From Steroidobacteraceae bacterium (lineage in GTDB: Bacteria; Pseudomonadota; Gammaproteobacteria; Steroidobacterales; Steroidobacteraceae): a stretch of DNA of 64,000 nt. Shown one piece after another: positions 40,487 to 49,206 of the stretch (position 1 is the stretch's first letter; the number at the start of each line of letters is the position of its first letter). The notes under the pieces are model-generated. The model was not told the origin of the DNA, did no database searches, and worked only from the letters and a program-made list of their open reading frames with translations. A program made the position numbers and the translations under genes. The stretch lies in assembly GCA_025458905.1 (NCBI GenBank), contig JALORN010000012.1, forward strand, positions 1 to 64,000. The letters run 5' to 3'.

Positions 40487-41518
40487 TCAGCTGGCGGGCC
40501 CGAGCAGCCACTGCAAGGCGCCGCTGCCCGGGTTGCGCACCATCACGTGGCGCCGGGACCCGAGGCCGGGCAGCTCGCCGGTCTGCGGTGCGCCGACGAA
40601 CTCGACGTCCAGCTCGCGGCAGGCGCGCTCGGCCGCCTCGAACGCCGCCGCGCCCGGCAGCTCGAACGCCTGCGCGAGGTAGCCGACGTTCGGCGCATGG
40701 GCCCGCGGCACGAGGTCGGTGCAGGACTCGGCGTAGTTCAGCGGCTCGCCTAGCGCCACCTTGCCGAACATGTGGTTGCCCTGCATGAAGGTGATGTGGG
40801 TGCGCGCGCCCTGCGGCAGCCGCAGGAACAGGTTGACGCGGTCCGCCGACATCACCTCGTCGATCAGCGCGCCCATCTTCAGCACGCGCTCGTAGAACGC
40901 GCGTGCGCGCGGGATCGAGCGCACCACGTGCGAGGTGGTGACCACCGGCGTGAAGCCGGTGCGCGTTCGGCCGTGGCGCTCGACGTAGGCGCGCATCTGG
41001 CCGATGCGGGTGTTCGGGTCGGTGCTGGCGAGCTCGACCAGGTTGATCGCGACGCCGTCGGGACCGTCGAACAGCACCTCGATCGGGTTGCCGACGCCGG
41101 CGGTCAGGCTGTGCTGGGTCGGGTCGCTCCAGAATGCGAAGCCCGCGGCACGCAGCCGCGCGGTGGTGGCACGGATGTCGGCGTCATAGAAATTGAGGTT
41201 CGCGAGGCCGAAGCACTGCGAGTCCGCGCGCGTCGCGATCGTCTCGCGCACCGTGCCCGGCGGCAGGCTGCGCTCCTCGAACTCCACCAGGAGGATCCGG
41301 CCGACCGGCGAGGCGCCCGCGCCGAGCATGCGACAGCGCGCCCGGGCGCCGGCGGGCAGCTGCCACAGACGCTCGAACGCCTCGCCGGACCAGGCCGTCT
41401 CGGGCCCGGCGTCGAGCCCGATCACGTCCACGTAGAAGCGCAGCGACGCCTCGAGGTCGCGTGCACCGACCACCGCGACCGCCAGCGGCGACCCCTGCGG
41501 GGCGACGATCTCGCTCAC
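40487..41518 (-). CDS. Two-domain VOC-family protein (glyoxalase/dioxygenase superfamily)
   Basis: 343 residues from a GTG at 41518, which has GAGGGAG at a good distance. Two vicinal-oxygen-chelate units are present: about 12-160 (LAVAVVGARDLEASLRFYVD through GVAINLVEL) and about 190-340 (TPVVTTSHVVRSIPRARAFY through LQWLLG). Metal ligands are not clear (first-strand His is missing in domain 1). A second two-domain VOC protein in this window (62218-63159) is similar in design, sharing LWQLPAG in the same place. Its stop lies 64 bases from the convergent speA stop. Function unknown; possibly an isomerase or dioxygenase acting on catabolic intermediates. Confidence 0.8.
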   Translation of the reverse strand: MSEIVAPQGSPLAVAVVGARDLEASLRFYVDVIGLDAGPETAWSGEAFERLWQLPAGARARCRMLGAGASPVGRILLVEFEERSLPPGTVRETIATRADSQCFGLANLNFYDADIRATTARLRAAGFAFWSDPTQHSLTAGVGNPIEVLFDGPDGVAINLVELASTDPNTRIGQMRAYVERHGRTRTGFTPVVTTSHVVRSIPRARAFYERVLKMGALIDEVMSADRVNLFLRLPQGARTHITFMQGNHMFGKVALGEPLNYAESCTDLVPRAHAPNVGYLAQAFELPGAAAFEAAERACRELDVEFVGAPQTGELPGLGSRRHVMVRNPGSGALQWLLGPAS

Positions 41519-41547
41519 GTCGTCCACTCCCTCGTCGTCACCCTGGC

Positions 41548-42444
41548 TCACTCCTCGATCGTGATATCGCCGCGGCCGAGCCAGGCGACCTCGCCACCGA
41601 CCCGGACCTGGCCGCCGGCGTCGACCGACAGCAGCAGGGTCGAGGGGCGGCGGATCCGGTCGCCCTGCAGCACGCGCCGCACCAGCGGCGGCGCGGCGCC
41701 GGTCGCGAGGTACCAGCCGCCGAGGTTTGCGCAGGCCGAGCCCGTGGCCGGATCCTCGCGCATCGCGCCGTCGGCCTCGAACAGGAAGCGTGCCACCACG
41801 TCGCCGTCGCCGGCCTCCGCGAACAGGTAGGCGAAGCGTCGGCCGGCGGGGCTGCGGAAGCGCTCGAGGAGCTCGGACCGGGGGTGCGCGCGCTGCACCG
41901 CCTCGACGCTCGCCAGCGGGACGACCAGCTGGTTCGAGCCCGTGTCGACCCACAGCGGCCGCGCACCGCCGGGCTCGAGGCGCAGGTCCGACGGCAGGAG
42001 GCCGAGCGCCTCGGCGAGCAGCGGTCCGGCGCCCTCGACCTCGTGCCAGGCCGGTGCGTTCGCGGCCAGCGTCCACAGGTCGCCACGGGCCTCGACCGGG
42101 ATCAGTCCTGCCTTCATCTCGAGCGTCAGGGAGTCACAGGCTCGGCCGTGGATCGCGGCGCCGAGCCGGCGCGCGACGTGTGCCGTGCCCAGGGTCGGAT
42201 GGCCGGCGAACGGCATCTCGAAGTCCGGCGTGAAGATCCGCACGCGGTGCGTCGCGGCCGGCGTCGTCGGCGGCAGCAGGAACGTGGTCTCCGACAGGTT
42301 GAACTGGCGCGCCAGCGCCTGCATCCGTGCCTCGTCGAGCGCGCCGGCATCCTCGAACACGCACAGCGGGTTGCCCGAGAGCGCCGCGCGGTCGCGCGTG
42401 AACACGTTGACCAGGTGGTAGCCGAGCGTCAGAGGACGTCCCAC
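41548..42444 (-). CDS. PhzF-family isomerase
   Basis: 298 residues from a GTG at 42444, so it overlaps the end of the acyl-CoA dehydrogenase gene by 16 bases. The two-fold diaminopimelate-epimerase-like fold of the PhzF family is indicated by VNVFTRDRAALSGNPLCVFE, the catalytic Glu in LSETTFLL (Glu about 52), MPFAGHPTLGTAHV (about 80) and EDPATGSACANLGGWYL (about 225). Family members isomerise or epimerise small carbon acids; PhzF itself acts in phenazine synthesis, but no other phenazine genes are here. It ends 29 bases before the VOC gene, so the three genes on this strand are probably one operon. Confidence 0.9.
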   Translation of the reverse strand: MGRPLTLGYHLVNVFTRDRAALSGNPLCVFEDAGALDEARMQALARQFNLSETTFLLPPTTPAATHRVRIFTPDFEMPFAGHPTLGTAHVARRLGAAIHGRACDSLTLEMKAGLIPVEARGDLWTLAANAPAWHEVEGAGPLLAEALGLLPSDLRLEPGGARPLWVDTGSNQLVVPLASVEAVQRAHPRSELLERFRSPAGRRFAYLFAEAGDGDVVARFLFEADGAMREDPATGSACANLGGWYLATGAAPPLVRRVLQGDRIRRPSTLLLSVDAGGQVRVGGEVAWLGRGDITIEE

Positions 42445-44222
42445 GCGTAGCTCCCCCGCTCCAGCGTGAAGCCCGCGAGCGCATCGAGCGCCGCATCCTC
42501 GTTGCGCGTCATCCGCCGCACGTTCGACGCCATGCGGCGCTTCGCCTGCTGCGAGAACAGCGCGGCGATCGAGACGGCCTGCGCCGCCTGCGGATGCCCC
42601 TCGGCGTCGAGCGTCGCGGCCCGCGACAGCGTGCACAGCCCGACGAACAGGTCGATCGCGATGTCCGCCAGGCGCTTCAGGTCGTACTGCCGGTCGACGA
42701 CGGCCTTGCCGTGCCGGCGCAGCAGGAAGTCGGAGGCCGACGAGAGCTCGAGCGCGTACTTCTCGTAGATGGCCTGCGCCTCGGCGAGCGCCGCCGGCAG
42801 CTTGCTGCCGATCCGGTCGCGACCGACGCCCGTGGCACGCGTCAGGCGCGCGCCGGCGTAGCCCGAGAGCACGCCGAAGCCCTTGATCGGGTGGTTGAAG
42901 ATGTCGTCGACCGCGCTCTTCAGCTCGTTCAGCGCCTTGCCGGCGTCCTTCAGGCCCGAGAGCCCGACGAAGAGACGCAGGATCTCGTTGGTGCCCTCGA
43001 AGATCGAGAGGATCCGGCTGTCGCGCACCACCTGCTCGTAGGGATACTCGCGCATGAAGCCGTTGCCGCCGGCGATCTGCAGCGCCTCGTGCGCGGCGCG
43101 CTGCACCGCGTCGCTGGCGAACACCTTGCTGATCGCCGCCTCGGTCGCGTAGTCCTCGACGCCGGCGTCGATGTAGTGCGCCAGCATCCACACCGTGCTC
43201 TCGGCGGCGAAGCAGTCGATCGTCATCTGCGCGACCTTCTCGCGCACCAGGCCGTAGCTCGCGATCGGCTGGCCGAACTGCCTGCGCTCGTTCGCCTGGG
43301 CGGTGCACCAGCGGATCAGCGCCTTCATGCTGCCGACCGCGCCGCCGCCGAGGCCGGTGCGGCCGCTGTTGAGGATGCCCATCGCGACCTTGAAGCCCTT
43401 GCCCTCGCCGCCGAGCACGTTCTCCGCGGGCACGCGCACGTCGGCGAAGCTGACCACCGTGGTCGAGGAGGCGCGGATGCCCATCTTGTCCTCGTGGCCG
43501 CCGTGGGCGACACCCGGCCAGCCGGCCTCGACGATGAACGCGGTGATCTTGCCCTCCGTGCCCTCGGTGCGCGCGAACACCGTGTAGACATGGGCGATGC
43601 CGCCGTTGGTGATCCAGATCTTCTCGCCGCTGAGCGTCCAGCTGCCGTCGTCGTTGCGGCGCGCGGTGGTGCGGATCGAGGCAGCATCGGAGCCCGAGCC
43701 GGACTCGGTCAGGCAGAACGCCGCGATGTACTCGCCGGTGGCGAGCTTCGGCAGGTAGCGCGCCTTCTGCGACTCGGTGCCGTAGAGCAGGATGCCCTTC
43801 ATGCCGATCGAGCTGTGCGCGCCGATGGTCAGCGAGGTCGAGGCGTCGTGCGAGCTGGTCTGCGTCAGCACGCGCGCGTAGGCGCCGTTCGACAGCTCGA
43901 GCCCACCGTGCTCCTCGGGGATGATCAGCCCGAAGAGCCCCATGTCGCGCAGCCCCTGGATGTACTCCTCGGGCTGGTGGGCCTCGCGGTCCCACTTCCT
44001 GAAGTCGGCTTCCTTGCCCTCGAGGAAACCGTCGATCGCCTCGACGACGCTGCCGAGGATCTCGCGGTCGCGGGCACGGATCTTCGGGTAGGGAAACAGG
44101 TTCTCCTCGAGGATCTCGCCGACGAACAGGCTCTTGGCGACGCTCTGGTCCCGGCGCAGGCGATCGGGCGGGCTGCCCTCGGCGGCGGCCGGGGCGGCCG
44201 GTGCGACGGTGGTGTCTGGCAT
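42429..44222 (-). CDS. Acyl-CoA dehydrogenase (very-long-chain type)
   Basis: 597 residues, longer than short/medium-chain enzymes (about 380-420) and equal to VLCAD-like ones with an extra C-terminal helical domain (about 450-590). The start ATG has AAGGAAG eight bases upstream. The N-terminal helices precede GLFGLIIPEEHGGLELSNG, then CLTESGSGSDAASIRT (FAD/substrate loop), EKIWITNGG, QIAGGNGFMREYPYEQVVRD and SIFEGTNEILRLF, where the Glu is the catalytic base. It removes two hydrogens from acyl-CoA in beta-oxidation, probably membrane-associated. It is upstream of the PhzF and VOC genes. The 295-base divergent gap to the methyltransferase gene contains no ORF I can support and no clear promoter boxes. 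Confidence 0.93.
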   Translation of the reverse strand: MPDTTVAPAAPAAAEGSPPDRLRRDQSVAKSLFVGEILEENLFPYPKIRARDREILGSVVEAIDGFLEGKEADFRKWDREAHQPEEYIQGLRDMGLFGLIIPEEHGGLELSNGAYARVLTQTSSHDASTSLTIGAHSSIGMKGILLYGTESQKARYLPKLATGEYIAAFCLTESGSGSDAASIRTTARRNDDGSWTLSGEKIWITNGGIAHVYTVFARTEGTEGKITAFIVEAGWPGVAHGGHEDKMGIRASSTTVVSFADVRVPAENVLGGEGKGFKVAMGILNSGRTGLGGGAVGSMKALIRWCTAQANERRQFGQPIASYGLVREKVAQMTIDCFAAESTVWMLAHYIDAGVEDYATEAAISKVFASDAVQRAAHEALQIAGGNGFMREYPYEQVVRDSRILSIFEGTNEILRLFVGLSGLKDAGKALNELKSAVDDIFNHPIKGFGVLSGYAGARLTRATGVGRDRIGSKLPAALAEAQAIYEKYALELSSASDFLLRRHGKAVVDRQYDLKRLADIAIDLFVGLCTLSRAATLDAEGHPQAAQAVSIAALFSQQAKRRMASNVRRMTRNEDAALDALAGFTLERGSYAWDVL

Positions 44223-44517
44223 GGCGAACTTCCTTGCTCGATGGTGCGCTGGATTCGACGGTACGCCGCACCCCTTGTGCTGTCGAGCGCGCCGGGCCGC
44301 GTCGCAGGCAGGAAAAGGCGCAGGGCACACCGCGCTCGCGCCTGCGGGCAGGCGCGCCCTCCATGGACCGCGGTCCTCGCCCGGCGTTCCGGCCGGCCGC
44401 GACGGTCCGCCGGGTGGCGGGCACGCAGTCCCTTCATCCCGTGATCCGCGCCCGCGGGGCCGTGGACCCTCGGCCGAACCCTGTGGCAGATTGGTCGCAC
44501 ACGAGAGGATTCCGCGC

Positions 44518-45639
44518 ATGAGTGCAGTACCAGAGGCCCTGGACACCCGGGTGCCGCCGCTCGAGGTCCACGAAAGCCGCGACTTCCGCAGCTACCACGC
44601 CTTCCTGCGGGCGGCGCGCAACTACATCGAGGGCCCGCTGCTCGCGCAGATGTACGACCGCTACGAGCAGGAGGCCACCCGGCCGGGCGCGCAGCCGCCG
44701 GCCGACTGGCGCGAGGCCGAGGCGATCCTCGACCGCGGCGTCGACTACCAGCTCTACAACTGGTACTACCGCAACCTGCAGCGCTTCAAGTATCACCGCC
44801 CGGGCCTCGGCATCTTCGCCACCCTCGAGGCACAGCGCGAGCGCCTGGAGCGGCAGCTCGAGGAGACCGCGCGGGCCACGCCGCGCGAGCGGCTCCGGCT
44901 GGATCCCTCGCTCGAGCTGCCCGAGTACTTCCGCTACGTGCCCTTCCACCAGCACACCGGCGGCGTGGCGCACGACCCGCTCGACGGCATCGCCTACGAG
45001 ATCGGCCGCCGCACCACGGTGGCGGCGCACATGGACCCGAACGGCATCTACCGGATCCTGTTCGAGGCGCTGCCGCAACGCCGCTACGCGCGGGTGCTCG
45101 ACTGGGGCACGGGACACGGCGCGGCGCTGCTGACCTGGCACGAGACCCAGCCCGGTTCGGAGCTGCACGGCGTCGACCTCTCCGCGCCCTGCCTCAAGGT
45201 CGCGAACCAGCGTGCGCGCGAGCGCGGGGTCACGCTCTACCTGTCGCAGCAGGACCTCGAGCACCTCGACTACCCGGACGGCCACTTCGACCTGGTGTTC
45301 TTCAACTTCATGCTGCACGAGCTGCCGCCGGCACACACGCCGGCGCTGCTGCGCGAGGCCTGCCGCGTGCTGAAGCCCGGCGGCGTCTTCGGCGGCCACG
45401 AGTTCCACCTGCGCCCCGGGGACCCCTTCCAGAACGCGATCCAGCGCACGCACGCCTGGACCAACAACGAGACCTACGCGACGCCGTGGTACGACACGCC
45501 GATCGCGGATTGGGCACGCGAGGCCGGCTTCCCGAAGGCCTCCGTCTCGAGCTTCGAGCGGCTGAACCGCTCGGTGAAGCGCCCGAACCGCGCGCCGGTC
45601 GGCGCCAACTACTGGAACCTCTACGTGTTCGAGAAGTGA
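44518..45639 (+). CDS. Class I SAM-dependent methyltransferase with N-terminal extension
   Basis: 373 residues. The first 170 residues have no motif I know (RSYHAFLRAARNYIEGPLLA, QLYNWYYRNLQRFKYH). The methyltransferase domain follows: motif I RVLDWGTGHGAALL (about 195), ELHGVDLS with the acidic residue binding the ribose, DLEHLDYPDGHFDLVFFNFM (motif IV) and REACRVLKPGGVFGGHE. No metal-binding motif. It is the first gene of a rightward set leading to the IclR regulator. The acceptor is unknown. Confidence 0.85.
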   Translation: MSAVPEALDTRVPPLEVHESRDFRSYHAFLRAARNYIEGPLLAQMYDRYEQEATRPGAQPPADWREAEAILDRGVDYQLYNWYYRNLQRFKYHRPGLGIFATLEAQRERLERQLEETARATPRERLRLDPSLELPEYFRYVPFHQHTGGVAHDPLDGIAYEIGRRTTVAAHMDPNGIYRILFEALPQRRYARVLDWGTGHGAALLTWHETQPGSELHGVDLSAPCLKVANQRARERGVTLYLSQQDLEHLDYPDGHFDLVFFNFMLHELPPAHTPALLREACRVLKPGGVFGGHEFHLRPGDPFQNAIQRTHAWTNNETYATPWYDTPIADWAREAGFPKASVSSFERLNRSVKRPNRAPVGANYWNLYVFEK

Positions 45640-45670
45640 ACGCCTGCGGGGCGGCAGCGGGGAGCCGACG

Positions 45671-46036
45671 ATGAACAGCGATGCGATGCGGCCGGGCTTC
45701 AACGCCACCCTGCAGGGCCCGGTCACGGGCGTCGAGCCGGACTTCCTGCGGGCGCTGCCGATGGACAACGCGGTCGGCGCGATCGTCGCGCTGACCGCCG
45801 AGGTCTGGATGCTGCGCGAGCGGCTCGCGACGCTGGAGTCCGAGCTGGCGGCGCGGCGCGTGCTGCCCGAGGGCGCGGTCGAGCGACACGTCGACACGCC
45901 CGAGGAGCAGAAGGCACGGGCCGAGCAACTGGCCGCGTTCACGAACCGCGTGCTCGCCGAGCTGGCGCGCGATCGCACGCCGGTGTCGAGCATCGACCCG
46001 GACGTCGCCAAGTACCTGAGGCATCCCGCGCGCTGA
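45671..46036 (+). CDS. Hypothetical protein downstream of the methyltransferase
   Basis: 121 residues, start ATG with GGGGAG upstream, 31 bases after the methyltransferase stop. Acidic, mostly helical: DNAVGAIVALTAEVWMLRER, LATLESELAARRVLPEG and EEQKARAEQLAAFTNRVLAE, suggesting a short coiled coil. No known domain, no signal. The spacing suggests co-translation and a functional link to the methyltransferase, perhaps as an accessory subunit; this is inference. Confidence 0.7.
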   Translation: MNSDAMRPGFNATLQGPVTGVEPDFLRALPMDNAVGAIVALTAEVWMLRERLATLESELAARRVLPEGAVERHVDTPEEQKARAEQLAAFTNRVLAELARDRTPVSSIDPDVAKYLRHPAR

Positions 46037-46116
46037 ACGCGGCGCCGCCGCCTGGCCCGCGACCGAAGGTACGGATCGTCGGCGGGCGCAGTGGCAAGAC
46101 GCAGGACGGGTCGCCG

Positions 46117-46920
46117 ATGCCGAAGTCACCACCGGTCGAGTCCGGCTCCCGCGAACGCTCGCGCGCGGTCGCGCGCGTGCTCGCCGCCCTCGAGGAGCTC
46201 AGCGTCGCGCCGAGCCCGCTGTCGAACCACGAGCTGGCCTCGCGCCTCGGCGTGCCGTCGGCGAGCATGTACCGGCTGCTGCAGAAGCTCGCCGAGCTCG
46301 GCTACGTCGAGCATTCCGCCACGCATGCCAGCTACGAGGTCGCGCCGCGGCTGGCGGACCTCGCCGAGCGCCTCGCCGACGCCGGCTGCCGCGCGCCGCC
46401 GCTGCGACGGCTGCTGGCCGCGCTGCGCGCCGAGGCCGGCGACCACATCGCGATCTGGGTCCGCAGCGGCATCCAGGTGCGGGTCGCCGCGCTGCTGGTC
46501 GGCGAGGTGCGCGGCCCCTCCTCGAGCGCGTTCCGCGAGCTGCCGCCGTTCTCGACGCCCGGGCTCGCGATCGCCTCGCAGTACACGCGCGAGCAGGTGC
46601 GCGCGCTGGTGGCGCAGTGCCGGCGCCGGCGCGCCCCGTTCGGCCGGCGCTTCAGCGGCATCGCCGACATCGAGAAGACGCTGCGCGACGTGCGGCAGCG
46701 CGGCTTCGCGGTCGGCTACAACATGCGCTCCGACGGCTGGGGCATCCTCGCCTGGCCGGTGGTCGTAACGGCCGCGCCGCTGCGCATCGGCGCGCTGACG
46801 ATCGGCGCGCCGGTCGCGACCTTGCGCCGCGAGGAGGCCCGACTGGTCCAGGTCGCGCAGCGGCTGGTCGCCGGCTACCACCGCGAGCAGGCCGCCGCAG
46901 GTCCCAGGCCCCTCCCATGA
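46117..46920 (+). CDS. IclR-family transcriptional regulator
   Basis: 267 residues. The N-terminal winged helix (about 12-80) is SRAVARVLAALEELSVAPSP, NHELASRLGVPSASMYRLLQ and KLAELGYVEHSATHASYEV. The C-terminal effector domain (about 95-255) has the IclR shape (HIAIWVRSGIQVRVAALLVG, RRFSGIADIEKTLRDVRQRG, AVGYNMRSDGWGILAWPVV). IclR proteins commonly control adjacent catabolic genes in response to an aromatic or organic acid. The stop overlaps the next start as ATGA, so it is co-transcribed with the propeller-cytochrome gene it may regulate. A dyad at 49152-49165 is a candidate operator. Confidence 0.9.
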   Translation: MPKSPPVESGSRERSRAVARVLAALEELSVAPSPLSNHELASRLGVPSASMYRLLQKLAELGYVEHSATHASYEVAPRLADLAERLADAGCRAPPLRRLLAALRAEAGDHIAIWVRSGIQVRVAALLVGEVRGPSSSAFRELPPFSTPGLAIASQYTREQVRALVAQCRRRRAPFGRRFSGIADIEKTLRDVRQRGFAVGYNMRSDGWGILAWPVVVTAAPLRIGALTIGAPVATLRREEARLVQVAQRLVAGYHREQAAAGPRPLP

Positions 46921-49133
46921 CGCACGTCGCAGCGCCGTCACGGGCCGCGAGCGCCCGCAGCCGCCTCGCCGCGCTGGCGATCGGCGCGTGCCTCCCGGCG
47001 TCCGGGGCGATGTCCGCGGCAGCGCCGCACCCGATGGCGAGGCCCTCATCCGACCACCTCACCTTCCACGGCACGCCGGCGCGCAGCGGTTGGGTCGACG
47101 ACGAACGCGTGCTCACGCCGGCCACGGTCGCAGGCGGTCGCTTCGGCCTCGCCTGGGAATCCCCGCCGCTCGACGCTGCGGGCAGCACGCCGCCACGCCT
47201 GTTCGCCTCGCCGCTCTACCTCGCGCGCGCACGGGTCGAGGTCGACGGCGCGCGCGCCTTCACGGGTCCCGTAGCCTTCGTCGCCACCACCACTGGCTGG
47301 GTGTATGCGATCCATGCGCCAGCGGCCGGCGCGCCGCCGCGGCCCGGCGCCCCCGCGCCCGGTGCGATCCTGTGGCGCCGACAGCTGACGTCCGCGCCCT
47401 GCTCGCGTGGCGTCAACGGCATCCTCTCCACCCCGGTGATCGACCCTCGCGCCCGGCGGCTGTACGTCACGGCCTGCGACGCGGCACTCGCGTGGCGGGT
47501 GCACGCGCTCGAGCTCGCGGGCGGCCGCGACGCGCGGGGCTGGCCGGTGGCGATCGATGCCGACGCGGTCAACCGGCCGGGCACCAATGCCAACGGCGCG
47601 AACCAGTTCCCGAAGGGCGTCGCGAACCTGCAGCGCGGCGCGCTGAACCTCGCCGCCGGCGGCACGCGCCTGCTGGTCACCTTCGGCGGCGAGCCGGTCA
47701 GCGGCTGGGTGGTGGCGATCGACACGCGCGCCGCGCGGGTGGCGCATGCGTTCTCGATGAGTGCGCGCACCGACGAGGGCGTCGGCGGCCTGTGGGCCTC
47801 GGGCGGCGCCTCGGTGGACCGCGACGGGGCGATCTACGTCGCCTCGGGCAGCAGCGTCGTCAACGCGCTCGCCGGCAAGGGCGTGGCGGGCGTCTTCCCC
47901 GACAGCGACGGCAACTGGGGCCAGTCGATCCTGCGGCTCGAACTCGACGGGCGGGCCGGCTTCCGCCTCGCCGGCAGCTACACGCCCTTCGACTACTGCC
48001 AGGCGGGCTCGCAGGACATCGACCTCGGCGGGGGCGCACCGCTGCCGGTCGACCTGCAGCCGGCGGAGAGCGCCACGCCACGGCTGCTGGTGCACGGCGG
48101 CAGCAAGCAGGGCAATGCCTACCTGCTGGACCGCATGCGCATGCCCGGCAGCCTCGTGCGTCGCCAGCCCTGCGGCAGCGATGCCGCGCGCGACGGTTCG
48201 CTGCTCGCGCCCGACCCCCAGCCGCAGTTCGGCACGCGCGGCCCGCTGAACGTCTTCGGCCCACCGACCGACCGGCACGGCATGGGCGACCTCGCACGCA
48301 GCCGCACCACCCCGGCCTACTACCGGTCCGCCGACGGCCAGCACCGCGTGTTCGCCACCGGCACCACCAAGGCCGCGGTCGACTCCCCGACCAGCGTGCC
48401 GCCGAGCCTGGTGCGGCTGGCGATCGTCGCCACGCCCGGCGCCACGGCGTACCTGCGGATCGATGCGACGCAGCGCGAGCTGGTGTTCCAGAATCCCGGA
48501 TCGCCCGTGGTCACGAGCCGCGACGGGCGCGACGCGATCGCCTGGGTGCTCGACGTCAACAAGCCACGCTCGGCGTCGCTCTACGGCGCCGATGCTCCGC
48601 GGCCCGTGCTGTACGCGGTCGACGCCGCGACGATGGCCCTGTTGTGGAAGAGCGAGCCGGGGCTGCTCGGCCCGGGCGGCAAGTACAACGAGCCCGTCGT
48701 GTCCGGCGGCACGGTGCTCGTCGGCACCGACCGCCTCCAGGCCTTCGGCCTGCGCGATCCGGTGCGCCGGCCCGGGCTCGCCGCGCAGCGCACCCCGATG
48801 CGCAGCGGCCCCGGCGAACCGGGCGGAACTGCCGGGACCGTGGCGACCGCGGCTGCATCCGCCGTTGCGACCACGGGCACCGGAAGCGGCCCGGGCCTCG
48901 ACGGCGCGGCGCTCTACACGCAGCGCTGCTCGGCCTGCCACGACCAGGCACGCGCCGACGTGCCCCCGCGCCGCCAGCTCGCGCGGCTCTCCCCCGGCGT
49001 CATCTTCGACAAGCTGGCCTTCGGGTCGATGCAGTCCCAGGCACTGGGGCTCGACGACGCCGGCCTCGAGGCGCTCGCGCGCTGGCTGGCCAGCCCGGCA
49101 GCGCTCGCCACGGCCCCGGCCGTCGACCGCTAG
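46917..49133 (+). CDS. Exported beta-propeller protein with C-terminal cytochrome c domain
   Basis: 738 residues, beginning in a 4-base ATGA overlap with the IclR gene. A signal region is present within the first 40 residues. The body (about 45-625) consists of propeller-type blades (VAFVATTTGWVYAIHAPA, ILSTPVIDPRARRLYVTACD, GASVDRDGAIYVASGSSVV, LLWKSEPGLLGPGGKYNEPV), similar to PQQ-dependent dehydrogenase propellers, although I do not see the full set of PQQ tryptophan-docking motifs. After an Ala/Thr-rich linker, a cytochrome c domain has LYTQRCSACHDQARADVP (heme site CSACH, about 665) and a Met in FGSMQSQ. The plan resembles polyvinyl-alcohol-dehydrogenase-like quinohemoproteins; a periplasmic oxidase or electron-transfer role is inferred. 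Confidence 0.8.
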   Translation: MTHVAAPSRAASARSRLAALAIGACLPASGAMSAAAPHPMARPSSDHLTFHGTPARSGWVDDERVLTPATVAGGRFGLAWESPPLDAAGSTPPRLFASPLYLARARVEVDGARAFTGPVAFVATTTGWVYAIHAPAAGAPPRPGAPAPGAILWRRQLTSAPCSRGVNGILSTPVIDPRARRLYVTACDAALAWRVHALELAGGRDARGWPVAIDADAVNRPGTNANGANQFPKGVANLQRGALNLAAGGTRLLVTFGGEPVSGWVVAIDTRAARVAHAFSMSARTDEGVGGLWASGGASVDRDGAIYVASGSSVVNALAGKGVAGVFPDSDGNWGQSILRLELDGRAGFRLAGSYTPFDYCQAGSQDIDLGGGAPLPVDLQPAESATPRLLVHGGSKQGNAYLLDRMRMPGSLVRRQPCGSDAARDGSLLAPDPQPQFGTRGPLNVFGPPTDRHGMGDLARSRTTPAYYRSADGQHRVFATGTTKAAVDSPTSVPPSLVRLAIVATPGATAYLRIDATQRELVFQNPGSPVVTSRDGRDAIAWVLDVNKPRSASLYGADAPRPVLYAVDAATMALLWKSEPGLLGPGGKYNEPVVSGGTVLVGTDRLQAFGLRDPVRRPGLAAQRTPMRSGPGEPGGTAGTVATAAASAVATTGTGSGPGLDGAALYTQRCSACHDQARADVPPRRQLARLSPGVIFDKLAFGSMQSQALGLDDAGLEALARWLASPAALATAPAVDR

Positions 49134-49151
49134 TCGAACGAGCCGCTATCG

Positions 49152-49166
49152 TCATACGTGTATGAT
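49152..49166 (+). promoter_or_regulatory. Operator-like dyad overlapping a -10 element upstream of the DUF1838 gene
   Basis: The arms TCATAC and GTATGA (49152-49157, 49160-49165) are perfect inverted repeats with a 2-base spacer. The right arm contains TATGAT (49161-49166), five of six to the -10 consensus. AT-rich in a GC-rich region. The combination suggests a promoter for the DUF1838 gene that is occluded by a dimeric regulator; the IclR protein encoded about 2.2 kb upstream is one candidate. Confidence 0.5.
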
Positions 49167-49206
49167 GTTTGGCGGTCGCGTCCGACCACACGAGGGAGTC
49201 CAACCG

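Noticed and set aside
41548-42444. Phenazine biosynthesis locus
   Set aside because: Only the PhzF-like isomerase is present; the family is widespread outside phenazine clusters and the neighbours are acyl-CoA and VOC genes.
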